From Paraburkholderia megapolitana (GTDB lineage Bacteria; Pseudomonadota; Gammaproteobacteria; Burkholderiales; Burkholderiaceae), in NCBI RefSeq assembly GCF_007556815.1, contig NZ_CP041743.1, positions 2,577,001-2,641,000 of the forward strand: 64,000 nt of DNA, given 5' to 3'. The position numbers and the translations under genes are program-made. Below are positions 36,529 through 46,407 of the stretch, piece by piece. Positions within the stretch are counted from its first letter, which is position 1, and every line of letters starts with the position of its first letter. The notes beneath the pieces are model-generated. The model searched no databases and was not told the DNA's origin. It saw only the letters and a program-made list of their open reading frames with translations.

Positions 36529-38118
36529 ATGCTGGATGCCAATCTCAAGACTCAGTTAAAGACGTACCTGGAAAAGCTCACCCGGCCGATCGAACTGGTT
36601 GCGTCGGTCGACGACAGTGCGAAATCGCAGGAACTGCTCGCGCTGCTGAACGACGTCGCGTCGCTGTCGGCACGCGTGACGGTTATCGAACGTCGCGGCG
36701 ATGAACAACGCAAGCCGTCGTTCTCGATCGGCGAGCCGGGCAAGGACACGGGTATTCGCTTTGCCGGCATTCCGCTCGGCCATGAATTCACGTCGCTCGT
36801 GCTGGCGCTGCTGCAGGTGGGCGGCCATCCGGTCAAGCTCGACGATGCGGTGATCGAGCAGATTCGCGAGCTCGATGGCGACTATCGTTTCGAAACCTAT
36901 ATTTCGCTGTCGTGCCAGAACTGCCCGGAAGTCGTGCAGGCGCTGAACGTGATGGCGCTGATCAACCCGCGCATCCAGCAGGTCACGATCGATGGCGCGC
37001 TGTTTCAGGACGAGGTCGAGACGCGCCAGATCATGGCCGTCCCGACCGTGTACATGAACGGTGAGGTATTCGGTCAGGGTCGCAGCGGTGTGAAGGAAAT
37101 TCTCGCGAAGCTCGATAGCGGCGCTGGCGCACGCGCAGCCAAAGCGTTGCAGAACAAGCCGGTGTTCGACACGTTGATTGTCGGCGGCGGTCCGGCTGGT
37201 GCGGCGGCCGCGATCTATTCGGCACGCAAGGGCATTGCGACCGGAGTGGTGGCCGAACGCTTTGGCGGCCAGGTGCTCGATACGCTCGCCATCGAAAACT
37301 TTGTCTCAGTGCAGGAAACCGAAGGACCGAAGTTCGCGACCGCGCTCGAACAGCACGTGAAAAGCTACGAAGTCGACATCATGGATGTGCAGCGCGCCGA
37401 AGCGCTGATTCCAGGCCGCATTCACGAAGTGCATCTGGCGAGCGGCGCAGTGCTGCGCGCAAAGACGATCGTGCTCGCGACCGGCGCGCGCTGGCGCGAA
37501 ATCGGTGTGCCGGGCGAGCGCGAGTATCGCAATCATGGCGTCGCGTATTGCCCGCATTGCGATGGTCCGTTGTTCAAGGGCAAGCGCGTGGCGGTGATCG
37601 GCGGGGGTAACTCGGGTGTCGAGGCGGCCATCGATCTGGCCGGTATCGTGAGCCATGTGACGCTATTCGAATACAACGCGCAACTGCGTGCCGACGAGGT
37701 GCTGCAACGCAAGCTGCGCAGCCTCGCAAACGTGACGATCGTCACGCAGGCTCAGACCGTCGAGATTACCGGCGACGGCCGCAAGGTCAACGGTATCGTC
37801 TACCGGGAACGCGTATCGGGCGAGACGAAACACGTCGAACTCGAAGGTGTGTTCGTGCAGATCGGCCTCGTGCCGAATACCGAGTGGCTGAAAGGCACTG
37901 TCGATCTGTCGAAGCACGGCGAGATCGTCATCGATGCGAAGGGCGCAACGTCGGTGCCCGGCGTATTCGCCGCCGGCGATGTAACGACGGTGCCGTTCAA
38001 GCAGATCGTGATCGCCGTGGGGGAAGGGGCGAAAGCCGCACTCGGCGCATTCGATCATCTGATCCGCAGCTCGGTCGAAGAAGAAAGCCCGCGCGACGAG
38101 GCACTGGTCGAAGCCTGA
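36529..38118 (+). CDS. ahpF: Alkyl hydroperoxide reductase subunit F
   Basis: A 529-residue flavoprotein. The N-terminal double-thioredoxin domain carries the redox pair C129-Q-N-C132 followed by Pro. The FAD motif is [16 protein letters not shown] (from residue 216), the thioredoxin-reductase-type pair is C341-P-H-C344, and the NADH motif is [17 protein letters not shown]. It passes electrons from NADH via FAD and the two disulfides to AhpC. It is transcribed with ahpC or from its own promoter, and a terminator follows. Confidence 0.97.
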   Translation: MLDANLKTQLKTYLEKLTRPIELVASVDDSAKSQELLALLNDVASLSARVTVIERRGDEQRKPSFSIGEPGKDTGIRFAGIPLGHEFTSLVLALLQVGGHPVKLDDAVIEQIRELDGDYRFETYISLSCQNCPEVVQALNVMALINPRIQQVTIDGALFQDEVETRQIMAVPTVYMNGEVFGQGRSGVKEILAKLDSGAGARAAKALQNKPVFDTLIVGGGPAGAAAAIYSARKGIATGVVAERFGGQVLDTLAIENFVSVQETEGPKFATALEQHVKSYEVDIMDVQRAEALIPGRIHEVHLASGAVLRAKTIVLATGARWREIGVPGEREYRNHGVAYCPHCDGPLFKGKRVAVIGGGNSGVEAAIDLAGIVSHVTLFEYNAQLRADEVLQRKLRSLANVTIVTQAQTVEITGDGRKVNGIVYRERVSGETKHVELEGVFVQIGLVPNTEWLKGTVDLSKHGEIVIDAKGATSVPGVFAAGDVTTVPFKQIVIAVGEGAKAALGAFDHLIRSSVEEESPRDEALVEA

Positions 38119-38142
38119 TTGATTGCAGCAGCTAGTTCCCTG

Positions 38143-38190
38143 AATCGCCCGCGTCCCTTGCAAGAGAGGCGCGGGCGATTTATTTTTTTC
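38143..38190 (+). terminator. Rho-independent terminator after ahpF
   Basis: An 11-bp stem (AATCGCCCGCG with CGCGGGCGATT, 38143-38153 and 38170-38180) is followed by TATTTTTTTC, 25 bp after the ahpF stop. Confidence 0.92.
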
Positions 38191-38596
38191 TTCCCGTGTT
38201 GTTGCACGTCGAATCCGGCTCAGAAGAAATCGCTCTTCTGCTGGGCATAAAAGCGTTAAACCGCTGAGGCAAAACGACTTTCAAATCACCACGATTTTTG
38301 CCGCCGATACCTACCACCGAGATGTGACAAACGATTACAAACCCTGTGATATCGTCACGCTCAATTCGTAAGGGCCGGTAAGGCACCACCTGTTGTTCAC
38401 CAAGCGATCTCCCGCAAGGCGAGACGGATTGTCAGTTCGTCACGGCACTCCGGTCGCGGCCAGTAAAAGCAGATTAGCTAGACATACTTAATACACAGAG
38501 ACACCGCTCGCGCGGAGGCTCCCGCACGTCCATGCGGCTGAGCCTGGGCAAGCACGCTGGATAAACACGGCACTCTCACAAGGAGGAAAAGAAGCA
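38191..38596. other. Intergenic region upstream of the S10 peptidase gene
   Basis: About 400 bp with no supportable gene. It should carry the peptidase promoter; AGGAGG at 38581-38586, 10 bases before ATG 38597, is a near-perfect ribosome-binding site. No clear operator was seen. Confidence 0.5.
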
Positions 38597-40405
38597 ATGC
38601 AAGGCACCCACGATTCCCACTATCTCCCGCTATCTGCGACGTCGACAGCGCGCCATACCCGGCGCCGTCAGCCGCTTGGACGCGTCACGCAGATCGGTCT
38701 CGGCGTCAGTGCGTTGACACTCGCGCTTGCACTGTCCGGCTGCGGCGGCGATGTCAACACCGCAGCCGATCAGCCGACCGTCGACAACACCGCCTATTCC
38801 GCCAAGGCCGGCGACGGATTGAATGCCGCGCAGGCCAATGAACAGGTCGCCGTCGCATATCATCAATGGACCGATGGCAGCGGCAAGAACATCGCCTACA
38901 CGACGACCACGGGTCACCTGACGGCAACCAGTCCGTCGGGCCAGCCTGAAGCGTCGATGTCGTATGTGGCCTACACGGCGCCTAGCCAGGACGGCTCGAA
39001 CCGCCCGGTGACGTTCTTCTATAACGGCGGCCCTGGATCGGCATCGATCTGGCTGCGCCTCGGTTCGTTTGCACCGACCCGGGTCGCGACGCCCGATCCC
39101 TACATGGGCAACTGGCCGAACTATCCGGAAGTGCCGAACAAGGAAAGCCTGATCGCGACCACCGACATGGTGTTTATCGATCCGCCCGGTACCGGTCTGT
39201 CCGAAGCGATCCTGCCGAACACCAACAAGACATTCTGGGGCGCGGACCCGGACGTCAACGTGATGCGCGACTTCATCAAGCGCTATATCGCGGCGAATCA
39301 TCGTGCCGGTTCGCCGACCTACCTGTACGGGGAATCGTATGGCGGTCCGCGTACCGCGATGCTGTCGCTCGCGCTCGAAACGGCCGGCGTGCATCTGACC
39401 GGTGTCGTATTGCAATCGCCGATTCTGAATTACTTCTCTGGCATGCCGAACCTCGCGCAGACCTTCGGCGACAACACTTCGGCGCTCAAATACAGCACCG
39501 ATTCGATGGCCGGTCTGTTCCCGTCGTTTGCGCAAGTCGCCGCGTTCTTTGGCCAGGTCAGCCCGGCGCCGGCGAGCCCGCTTGCTTACGCGCCGGAACT
39601 GAGCAGCTTCGTCACGACCCAGTACGACACGCTCGCGAAGTACGGGCAGACGTTCGAATTCGCCGGCTCGCCGCTCGTGCCGAATCCGATTTTCCCCGAT
39701 TCGCCCACCTATGCGCAGTGGAGCAGTCTGACCGGCATGTCGGTATCCGCGCTGAATGCGTATTTCGGCAACGCGTTCTATGGCACGTCGCTGGTGCCGG
39801 GTTCGACGATCGGCCGGTATGACGGACGCGTGTCGCTGCCGAATTCGGACCCGCGACTCGCAAGCGATTCCGATCCGTCCGACATCCTGATCTCGACGCC
39901 GTTCACGAATGTGCTCGCGACGCAGATGCCGAACGTGCTCAAGTACAAGGCGCCGAATGCGACGTATGTCCCGTTGAACAACGACGTCATCAACGCGTGG
40001 GACTTCTCGCACGGCGGACAGGTGTTGCCCGATACGGTGCCGGACCTGCTTGCCGCGATCAAGCTGAACCCCGCGCTGAAGGTGCTGACGCTGCACGGCT
40101 GGCATGACCTGGCTACGCCGTACGTCAACACCGAACATGAACTGGCTCGCCTGAAGACGGTGGCGAATCTGCAGGCCGACGTGCAGATCAAGGAATACAC
40201 GGGCGGCCACATGATTTACCTCGATGACGGTTCGCGTCAGCAATTGATGCCCGACCTCGTGCAGTACTACCAGAGCGGTGCAGTGAAGGGTGCGACGACG
40301 CTGGCCGGGTTGGGTAACGCATGGCCCGACGCGACGCCTGCGAATACGCCGGCTGCCACGAATGTGGCGACTGTGTCGAGCGCGGTGAAGGCCGCTGCAA
40401 ACTAA
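38597..40405 (+). CDS. S10-type serine carboxypeptidase-like lipoprotein (copy 1)
   Basis: A 602-residue exported hydrolase. A lipobox (ALALSGCG, Cys49) ends a signal sequence with a long basic N-terminus. The S10/alpha-beta fold shows VTFFYNGGPGSASIWLRLGS (oxyanion), FIDPPGTGLSEA, YLYGESYGG (nucleophile Ser247), Asp in LHGWHDLATPY and His in YTGGHMIYLDD. It probably trims peptides or acyl groups at the periplasmic face of a membrane. An EF-hand-like exported protein follows 85 bp downstream. A full paralogous pair in the same order lies at 59610-61876, so the two genes probably work together. Confidence 0.88.
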   Translation: MQGTHDSHYLPLSATSTARHTRRRQPLGRVTQIGLGVSALTLALALSGCGGDVNTAADQPTVDNTAYSAKAGDGLNAAQANEQVAVAYHQWTDGSGKNIAYTTTTGHLTATSPSGQPEASMSYVAYTAPSQDGSNRPVTFFYNGGPGSASIWLRLGSFAPTRVATPDPYMGNWPNYPEVPNKESLIATTDMVFIDPPGTGLSEAILPNTNKTFWGADPDVNVMRDFIKRYIAANHRAGSPTYLYGESYGGPRTAMLSLALETAGVHLTGVVLQSPILNYFSGMPNLAQTFGDNTSALKYSTDSMAGLFPSFAQVAAFFGQVSPAPASPLAYAPELSSFVTTQYDTLAKYGQTFEFAGSPLVPNPIFPDSPTYAQWSSLTGMSVSALNAYFGNAFYGTSLVPGSTIGRYDGRVSLPNSDPRLASDSDPSDILISTPFTNVLATQMPNVLKYKAPNATYVPLNNDVINAWDFSHGGQVLPDTVPDLLAAIKLNPALKVLTLHGWHDLATPYVNTEHELARLKTVANLQADVQIKEYTGGHMIYLDDGSRQQLMPDLVQYYQSGAVKGATTLAGLGNAWPDATPANTPAATNVATVSSAVKAAAN

Positions 40406-40490
40406 ATCATGGCGAATGCGCAGCGACGTTTTGCGCTGCGGGACTGCGTAGCTGCGTAGCTGTGTATTCGCGCCTAACAGGAGAAACACA

Positions 40491-40874
40491 ATGACGATGC
40501 GTATGACAGTGCGGGTCTGCCTGATCGCGGGGTTGCTCGGCGTCGTATCGGGCGCGTATGCGGCCGGCGACACGCAGGCAGTTGCCCCGGCGAATGCCAG
40601 CGGACATGGTGGTGTGGATGGTCCGTTTTTCCCGACGCGCCTGCCGATGGCAAAGCAGACACCGTCCACCGGTACGACGCTCGACCAGCAAGCGGATGCG
40701 CGGCTCGATGCGAGCCTCAAGTCGACGGCGCTGGGGCAGGGCGCGATGACCCAGGCTCAGGCGCAGCAAGCCGGGCTCGGTTACGTGGCCAATAACTTCA
40801 AGACGATCGACCGCAACGGCACCGGCAAAGTAACCGCCGACGATGTGAAGCGTTATCTGGAGTCGTCGAAGTAA
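40491..40874 (+). CDS. Exported EF-hand-like protein (copy 1)
   Basis: A 127-residue protein with a signal peptide (about 26 residues, ending GAYA-AGD), a GGVDGPFFPTRLP motif, a Gln/Ala-rich helix and a C-terminal EF-hand loop: D-R-N-G-T-G-K-V-T-A-D-D, flanked by helices (YVANNFKTI and VKRYLES). Ca2+ binding through this loop is likely. It is paired with the S10 peptidase. Its paralogue at 59610 keeps the GGVDGPFFP motif and the loop, so both features are under selection. Confidence 0.82.
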   Translation: MTMRMTVRVCLIAGLLGVVSGAYAAGDTQAVAPANASGHGGVDGPFFPTRLPMAKQTPSTGTTLDQQADARLDASLKSTALGQGAMTQAQAQQAGLGYVANNFKTIDRNGTGKVTADDVKRYLESSK

Positions 40875-40942
40875 ACGTGGACCCGCTGTGACGCGTCTCG
40901 CGCAATGCGCAGATGCGTTGCGCTGCGTTGTGAAGCAATGAG

Positions 40943-40977
40943 ACGGCCGCCTGCCTTGTGCATGCGGCCGTTTTGTT
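40943..40977 (+). terminator. Rho-independent terminator after the EF-hand gene
   Basis: An 8-bp GC-rich stem (ACGGCCGC and GCGGCCGT, 13-base loop) is followed by TTTGTTC, 69 bp after the stop codon. Confidence 0.85.
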
Positions 40978-41087
40978 CGTGGTCTTGCCGATGTGGCATT
41001 CTGCGTTGTGCGTCGAGCCGAATTGACGATTTTCCCGGTATCGGTGACTATTTTTATCCCCTTCACCGAGGACCGCGGGCCACCGAT

Positions 41088-42245
41088 ATGCCACTTACTT
41101 CCGTTGTCGTTGATCGAACCTTGCCCGCTACTGCGCGACCGGCCAGCAGAAAGCGGTTGTCGATCGCGCTATTCATGGCTGTCTGGTTCGCAGGCGCAAT
41201 CTTGCTGGGCGGTGCCCGGCCCGCCCATGCAGCCTCCCAGCACGACGTGCTCAACGCGCCCGTCAAGGCAGTCGCGAATCAGCGCATACCCGTCGATACA
41301 CCGGAGGCAAGCGCGGTACTGCCCATCTATGCCAGTCGCCCGATCGATGAAACTGCGCCCGATGTGAAGCGCGTCTTCATCGTGGTTCACGGCACGCTCA
41401 GAAATGCCGACGTCTACTATGCAACCGGGCAGAAGATCCTCGAAAAGGCCGGTGCCCTCGGCGAAGGGACGATGGTCGTCGCACCGCAGTTTTTGACCGA
41501 ATCCGATGCGCGGGCATTCGCGCTTCCCGCGTCGACGCTCGCCTGGACGCAGGAGGGATGGAAAGGCGGCGAGCCGGCACGCCAGCCTGGCGCGATCAGC
41601 TCCTTCACGGCGTTCGATGCATTGCTCGCGCATTTCGCCGACCGGCGTCTTTACCCCGCGTTGTCGACCGTGGTCGTGCTCGGTCATTCGGCGGGTGCCC
41701 AGTTCGTGCAGCGGTATGCCGTGGTGGGGCGTGAGGGAGAAGCGCTGGTTCGCGCCGGCGTCTCGGTCCGCTATGTCGTCGCAAATTCGTCGAACTACCT
41801 GTACTTCGACGACGAACGGCCGGTCAGTCTGGCCGATGCCTGTCCTCGTGCGACGCAGTGGCGATATGGTCTCAAGTCCGCGCCGACCTACGTTTCCTCG
41901 CAGAATCCGCAGGATCTCGAATCGCGGTATGTTGCGCGCAATGTCGTGTATCTGCTCGGCGAAGCCGATACGGATCCTTACACGCATTTCATCGATCGCT
42001 CCTGTGCCGCCATGGCGCAAGGCCCTTATCGTCTCGCGCGCGGGCTCGCGTACTTCGACTATCTGAAACGGCGACATCCGTCCGGTCTCGAGCAGAAAGT
42101 GGTCGAAGTGCCAGGCATCGGGCACGACAACCTCGGTATGTTCACGTCGGACTGCGGCATGGCCGTGCTGCTCGATCGTGCGGTACCGGCATCGTGCCCG
42201 GTCGTCACTGGCACGACGCAAGGTGTCCACGCGCCGTCGCCGTGA
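41088..42245 (+). CDS. Exported alpha/beta hydrolase
   Basis: A 385-residue protein. A signal peptide is expected within residues 1-49 (SIALFMAVWFAGAILLGGAR, cut near HAAS). VKRVFIVVHGTLRNADVYY holds the oxyanion loop, VVVLGHSAGAQFVQRYA the nucleophile Ser, and VPGIGHDNLGMFTS the catalytic His. ATG 41088 is chosen; the longer frame from 40905 runs across the terminator. Its substrate is unknown, and it may act in the periplasm on esters. Confidence 0.8.
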   Translation: MPLTSVVVDRTLPATARPASRKRLSIALFMAVWFAGAILLGGARPAHAASQHDVLNAPVKAVANQRIPVDTPEASAVLPIYASRPIDETAPDVKRVFIVVHGTLRNADVYYATGQKILEKAGALGEGTMVVAPQFLTESDARAFALPASTLAWTQEGWKGGEPARQPGAISSFTAFDALLAHFADRRLYPALSTVVVLGHSAGAQFVQRYAVVGREGEALVRAGVSVRYVVANSSNYLYFDDERPVSLADACPRATQWRYGLKSAPTYVSSQNPQDLESRYVARNVVYLLGEADTDPYTHFIDRSCAAMAQGPYRLARGLAYFDYLKRRHPSGLEQKVVEVPGIGHDNLGMFTSDCGMAVLLDRAVPASCPVVTGTTQGVHAPSP

Positions 42246-42652
42246 TGGTCCGGCGGATGTCCAATGCTGGAGAAGGAACACGTCATCGGCCGCGATGACG
42301 TGTGAAGCCGCGGCGCTTCGCCATGCCGGCTACCTGTCCTATTCACGCATCACAGTATCGAAAAACGATACTTCAAAGCTCAATTCTCCTTTGTTATCCC
42401 ATAAAAGATGCGACTGGTGACGCCAGATGGCAGACTCAGCCCGTCTCAAGCGATCAAGCGGCCGAAGTGGACCGATTAGTATCATTTGTGTCTTCCAGAA
42501 AGTCGTTCAGAAGATTCAATGTGCATAAAACGACGTTTCGAATGAAAGCCGTGCCCAGCTTGATCGTCTTGTTGTAAGTGCCGGGTGCAGCCGGTTCGTA
42601 CCACGGCCAGTGACGACACCCGCGCATGCGATGCACCAAAAAGGGAAAAGCG
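42246..42652. other. Intergenic region with two hairpins
   Basis: 407 bp without a supportable gene. A perfect 11-bp stem (ACACGTCATCG, loop GCCG, CGATGACGTGT) at 42278-42303 may end the hydrolase transcript although no T run follows. A second stem, AGTATCG-AAAAA-CGATACT, lies at 42354-42372. Confidence 0.6.
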
Positions 42653-43432
42653 ATGTTCGAGAATCCGTTCAGCAGGCGACGTAGTGTGCGAACCGACTCT
42701 GTCGATGCCAGCAAGGCCGCGGCGGTGCGACAGACCTTTTCGTCCGGCCCGGCTTCGTCAGGGGCCGCAAGAGTGCCTGCCATCGCGGCACAGCGGACCT
42801 GCGCGTCGATGGCCGGCGTGAAAGCCGCCAGCAAGGAGATTTCGCGCACGCTGATGAAGCTGCTCAAGAGCCGGCAGGGCGTGCCGGTGGAGACGCTCTT
42901 CGGTGTGCTCGGCTCGCTTGCCGGTTTCTCCTGCCAGATGGGCATACGCGACGAATATTCGCGGCGGGCGAACGCATTGCCGCCTTTGCATGTGGTCAGA
43001 ACGCTCGATGGGCGCGTCTTCTATTTTGGCGATGCGCTCAACGAGATGCTGGCCGAGAGCCAGTATTCGGTCTGGTCCCTGAGCGCGAGCCACGCGCGCA
43101 AACTGGGCGGCACGCCCCCCGATCTGTCCGCAATATTCGCGCATGTCAGCCGGACCTGCGGCGGCACCGATTTCGGCGTGCCGCGCTTTCCCGAGGGCAG
43201 ACCGGTCAAGGACCTGCCCGTCGACTACATCAGGACGTTCTGGTCGCTGATCCAGCCCGCCGTTCAGAAGCATTGCAACGGGCCGTCCGAGTGGCACGTC
43301 GCGTATGGCCTCGCGATACAGGCTGCGATGGATGTGTCGAAAGCGGTCATCGATCCCGGCGCTGCGCTCGAGATCGTCATGGAGTGCGCGGTGCCGATGT
43401 CCAAGCTCGACCCGAGGGAAGTCGGTCTTTAA
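42653..43432 (+). CDS. Hypothetical protein
   Basis: A 259-residue soluble protein that I do not recognise. Residues 1-60 are Ser/Ala/Arg-rich and probably disordered; the rest looks folded (VPVETLFGVLGSLAGFSCQM, VRTLDGRVFYFGDALNEMLA, EWHVAYGLAIQAAMDVSKAV). AAGGGA precedes ATG 42653. The unknown gene at 43511 follows after 78 bp and may be in one transcript with it. Confidence 0.65.
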   Translation: MFENPFSRRRSVRTDSVDASKAAAVRQTFSSGPASSGAARVPAIAAQRTCASMAGVKAASKEISRTLMKLLKSRQGVPVETLFGVLGSLAGFSCQMGIRDEYSRRANALPPLHVVRTLDGRVFYFGDALNEMLAESQYSVWSLSASHARKLGGTPPDLSAIFAHVSRTCGGTDFGVPRFPEGRPVKDLPVDYIRTFWSLIQPAVQKHCNGPSEWHVAYGLAIQAAMDVSKAVIDPGAALEIVMECAVPMSKLDPREVGL

Positions 43433-43510
43433 TGCGCGTCGTGGTGCGTGATCGCCTGATGTCGGGTTCCCCGCATCTGCCGGCAATCTTTTGATGACAT
43501 TCGAGTGGAT

Positions 43511-44188
43511 ATGGCAAGGTCGACAGAAACAGCGGTGTTCAATATCAAGCGCTGGGTAGTGGATCAGTGTCACCCCGATGTGAGTGTGGCGCTTGCGGCC
43601 GACATCGATCGATATTCCCGGCTCTACACCGCCTGCGATGCGCTCGAAACCTTTGCAGGGTACCGGCCGGACGACGACGAAGACGACGAAGATCTCTTCG
43701 CCGAGCTGGCTGACCGCCGGCGTCTGCTTGCGGACAGGCTCGCTGCGGCCAATCTCGATCGCTATCTCGACGATGCGCCGGCGGGCCTTTACCTGGCGAT
43801 TCCCTACCTCGACCGGTGTTCGGATCTGCAGGCGCTCTGGCTCGTGAACAAGACCTCGGAACCCGTCGACTTCCTCGGCCGAAGCACGAGCGGTATCGCC
43901 GCGTATGAAAGCTCGCTCTGTTGTGGCGACGGCGAGCTGGTCGTGCTTCCTCACGAACCGGAGTGCGACGACGACACGCAACTCGAGCCCGGGGAACGGA
44001 TCGTGATCGGCGAGTATTCGATCTCGTTCGATGGCGATTGCGCCACCACGCATCGGCTGATACTCGCGACGGACGGTTACGCACAGGAGTGGGTGAGTGT
44101 CGTCCCGCGTCTCGCGGGTTATCTGTTGCAAGGTTCGGCGCACGGCATTCATCCGCTGCAACGCACCGATAGAGGCGCGTTGATGTAA
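43511..44188 (+). CDS. Hypothetical acidic protein
   Basis: A 225-residue protein of unknown family with a very acidic run (RPDDDEDDEDLFAELADRRR) near residue 55 and no membrane segment. The second half looks like a beta-rich domain (LQALWLVNKTSEPVDFLGRS, GERIVIGEYSISFDG). ATG 43511 is preferred to GTG 43505. The last 60 bp before the CTTAAG box at 44251 form its 3' end region. No function can be assigned. Confidence 0.65.
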   Translation: MARSTETAVFNIKRWVVDQCHPDVSVALAADIDRYSRLYTACDALETFAGYRPDDDEDDEDLFAELADRRRLLADRLAAANLDRYLDDAPAGLYLAIPYLDRCSDLQALWLVNKTSEPVDFLGRSTSGIAAYESSLCCGDGELVVLPHEPECDDDTQLEPGERIVIGEYSISFDGDCATTHRLILATDGYAQEWVSVVPRLAGYLLQGSAHGIHPLQRTDRGALM

Positions 44189-44250
44189 CCGGCCGACGTG
44201 GCCCGCCGAACCAATCCCCAATCCACACCGCACCCGCCGTCCACCACGCA

Positions 44251-44267
44251 CTTAAGGTTCCCTTAAG
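44251..44267 (+). promoter_or_regulatory. PmrA/QseB-type box upstream of the Fur-family gene
   Basis: CTTAAG-GTTCC-CTTAAG is a perfect direct repeat with the 11-bp period used by PmrA/QseB-class response regulators. GATAGT at 44279-44284 could be the -10 element. It lies 143 bp before ATG 44410. Confidence 0.75.
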
Positions 44268-44409
44268 CAAGCTGCGTCGATAGTAGCCGCGATCTATGCC
44301 GCGCTTCCTGACAGCTACGCGCCGAAAGGAAGCGACCGCTGCGCCGGTCGAGTGCCCGCACGGGCACGCATCCGCCAAGAACCGGCGCTCACAGCACGAT
44401 GTCACCCTC

Positions 44410-44832
44410 ATGACCATTCACGAAGATTTGCAGAACGTCGGGCTGCGAGCCACACGTCCGCGCGTTCTGGTACTCGATCTGTTTCGCACGCACGGCCATG
44501 TGCATCTGAGCGCGGAGCAGATCTACCGGCGCGTCACCGAAGAAGTCCGTCATATGAGTCTGCCTACGGTCTATCGCGTGCTGGGGCAACTGGTCGACGT
44601 TGGACTGCTTGCGAGCGTGACGTTCGGCGATGGCCGCATGGTGTACGAGCTGAGCGACGGCAAGCGCCACGATCATCTGATCTGCACCGGCTGCGGATGC
44701 GTTCAGGAATTTTTCGATCCCGTGATCGATGCGCGTCAGGCTGCGATTGCCAGCGACCTGGACTTTCAGTTAGCTGATCGTCAGCTCGTTCTGTTCGGTC
44801 TGTGTGCGACATGTAGAAGTCACGCGAGCTAA
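44410..44832 (+). CDS. Fur-family metalloregulator
   Basis: A 140-residue Fur-type repressor. The winged helix has GLRATRPRVLVLDLFRTHGH and SLPTVYRVLGQLVDVGLLAS. The metal region shows DGKRHDHLICTGCG with CxxC, and a second CxxC is near the C-terminus (GLCATCRS). It could be Fur, Zur or PerR by these features; paired CxxC motifs are common in Fur and Zur. ATG 44410 is used, though no good Shine-Dalgarno sequence is visible; the frame is open back to 44296. A CTTAAG box lies upstream, so a two-component regulator probably controls it. Confidence 0.88.
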   Translation: MTIHEDLQNVGLRATRPRVLVLDLFRTHGHVHLSAEQIYRRVTEEVRHMSLPTVYRVLGQLVDVGLLASVTFGDGRMVYELSDGKRHDHLICTGCGCVQEFFDPVIDARQAAIASDLDFQLADRQLVLFGLCATCRSHAS

Positions 44833-44863
44833 GCAGACTACGTGTCGCGCCCCGAGGCGCGCC

Positions 44864-44880
44864 CTTAAGGTTTCCTTCAG
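44864..44880 (+). promoter_or_regulatory. PmrA/QseB-type box upstream of hpnJ
   Basis: CTTAAG-GTTTC-CTTCAG, followed after 10 bases by TACCAT (44891-44896) as a possible -10. It lies 106 bp before hpnJ ATG 44986, outside the fur-like gene. Confidence 0.75.
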
Positions 44881-44985
44881 CTTTGCCCCGTACCATTCGC
44901 GCCATCGCCTGCGCAGCCTGCGGGGAAGCGGTTCACGAGGCGCCGACAACCCGCTCGGCGCCTGTCGAGGTTGGCCGGAGCATTC

Positions 44986-46407
44986 ATGAAAACGCTGTTT
45001 TTGCAGGCACCGTCGTATGACGGTTTCGACGGCGGCGCGGGTTCGCGCTATCAGGCGAAGCGCGAGATCCGCTCGTTCTGGTACCCGACGTGGCTCGCGC
45101 AGCCCGCGGCGCTCGTACCCGGTAGCCGCGTGCTCGACGCACCCGCCGACGAGTTGTCTGTCGACGCGACACTCGACATCGCGCAAGACTACGAGCTGGT
45201 CGTGATCCATACGAGCACGCCGTCCTTTCCCACCGATGCGCTCTTTGCCGAAGACCTCAAGAAGCGTCGCCCGGACGTGCTGATCGGCATGGTCGGCGCG
45301 AAGGTTGCGGTCGATCCGCATAACTCGCTGACGGCATCGGAAGCGATCGATTTCGTCTGTCGCGAAGAGTTCGATTTCACCTGCCAGGAAGTCGCCGAAG
45401 GCAAGCCGTTCGCGCAGATCCTGGGCCTGAGCTATCGCGCGGCGGATGGCTCCATCGAACACAACGGCGCGCGTCCGATCCTCGAGAACATGGACGAGCT
45501 CCCGTTCGTCGCGCCGGTCTATAAACGCGACCTGAAGATCGATAACTACTTCATCGGTTATCTGAAGCATCCGTATGTGTCGATCTACACGGGCCGCGGT
45601 TGCCGCTCGAAGTGCACGTTCTGCCTGTGGCCGCAGACAGTGGGCGGCCATCGTTATCGCACACGCTCGGTGGAGAACGTGCTCGAAGAAGTGAAGTGGA
45701 TCCGCGACAACATGCCTGAAGTGAAGGAGATCATGTTCGACGACGACACGTTCACCGACTTCAAGCCGCGTGTCGAAGAGATCGCGCGCGGACTGGGCAA
45801 GCTCGGCGTGACGTGGTCGTGCAACGCGAAGGCCAACGTGCCGTACGCGACGCTGAAGATCATGAAGGAAAACGGCTTGCGCCTGCTGCTCGTGGGCTAT
45901 GAATCGGGCGACGACCAGATCCTGCTGAACATCAAGAAGGGACTGCGCACGGACATCGCGCGCCGCTTCAGCGAAGACTGCCGCACGCTCGGTATCAAGA
46001 TCCACGGCACGTTTATCCTGGGGCTACCGGGCGAGACGCAGGAGACGATCGTCAAGACGATCGAGTACGCGAAGGAAATCAATCCGCACACGATCCAGGT
46101 CTCGCTGGCGGCGCCTTATCCGGGCACGACGCTGTATAACCAGGCGGTCGAAAACGGCTGGCTCGAAGAGAACAAGGTAATCAACCTCGTGAGCCGCTCG
46201 GGTGTGCAACTGGCCGCAATCGGCTATCCGCATCTGTCACGCGACGAGATCTACCACCAGCTGGAGCGCTTCTACCGGCAGTTCTATTTCCGGCCGTCGA
46301 AGATCTGGGAGATCGTGCGCGAGATGCTGACGAGCTGGGAGATGATGAAGCGGCGTCTGCGCGAAGGCGTCGAGTTCTTCCGCTTCCTGCGTGCGCACGA
46401 GGCGTGA
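44986..46407 (+). CDS. hpnJ: Hopanoid biosynthesis radical SAM protein HpnJ
   Basis: A 473-residue protein. An N-terminal B12-binding-like domain (residues 1-150) is followed by the radical SAM core, whose [4Fe-4S] ligands are C206-x3-C210-x2-C213 (GRGCRSKCTFCLW). FDDDTFTDFK and ILGLPGETQETI are further HpnJ-type marks. In Burkholderia HpnJ is needed to make the cyclitol-ether head group of bacteriohopanetetrol. GGAG sits 5 bases before ATG 44986. It overlaps hpnI by 4 bp and starts an operon hpnJ-hpnI-hpnL. Confidence 0.93.
   Translation: MKTLFLQAPSYDGFDGGAGSRYQAKREIRSFWYPTWLAQPAALVPGSRVLDAPADELSVDATLDIAQDYELVVIHTSTPSFPTDALFAEDLKKRRPDVLIGMVGAKVAVDPHNSLTASEAIDFVCREEFDFTCQEVAEGKPFAQILGLSYRAADGSIEHNGARPILENMDELPFVAPVYKRDLKIDNYFIGYLKHPYVSIYTGRGCRSKCTFCLWPQTVGGHRYRTRSVENVLEEVKWIRDNMPEVKEIMFDDDTFTDFKPRVEEIARGLGKLGVTWSCNAKANVPYATLKIMKENGLRLLLVGYESGDDQILLNIKKGLRTDIARRFSEDCRTLGIKIHGTFILGLPGETQETIVKTIEYAKEINPHTIQVSLAAPYPGTTLYNQAVENGWLEENKVINLVSRSGVQLAAIGYPHLSRDEIYHQLERFYRQFYFRPSKIWEIVREMLTSWEMMKRRLREGVEFFRFLRAHEA

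Noticed and set aside
38630..40720. Long minus-strand ORF of 696 codons
   Set aside because: It lies opposite the S10 peptidase and EF-hand genes, is rich in Arg and His, and matches no protein style; it is a GC-rich shadow.
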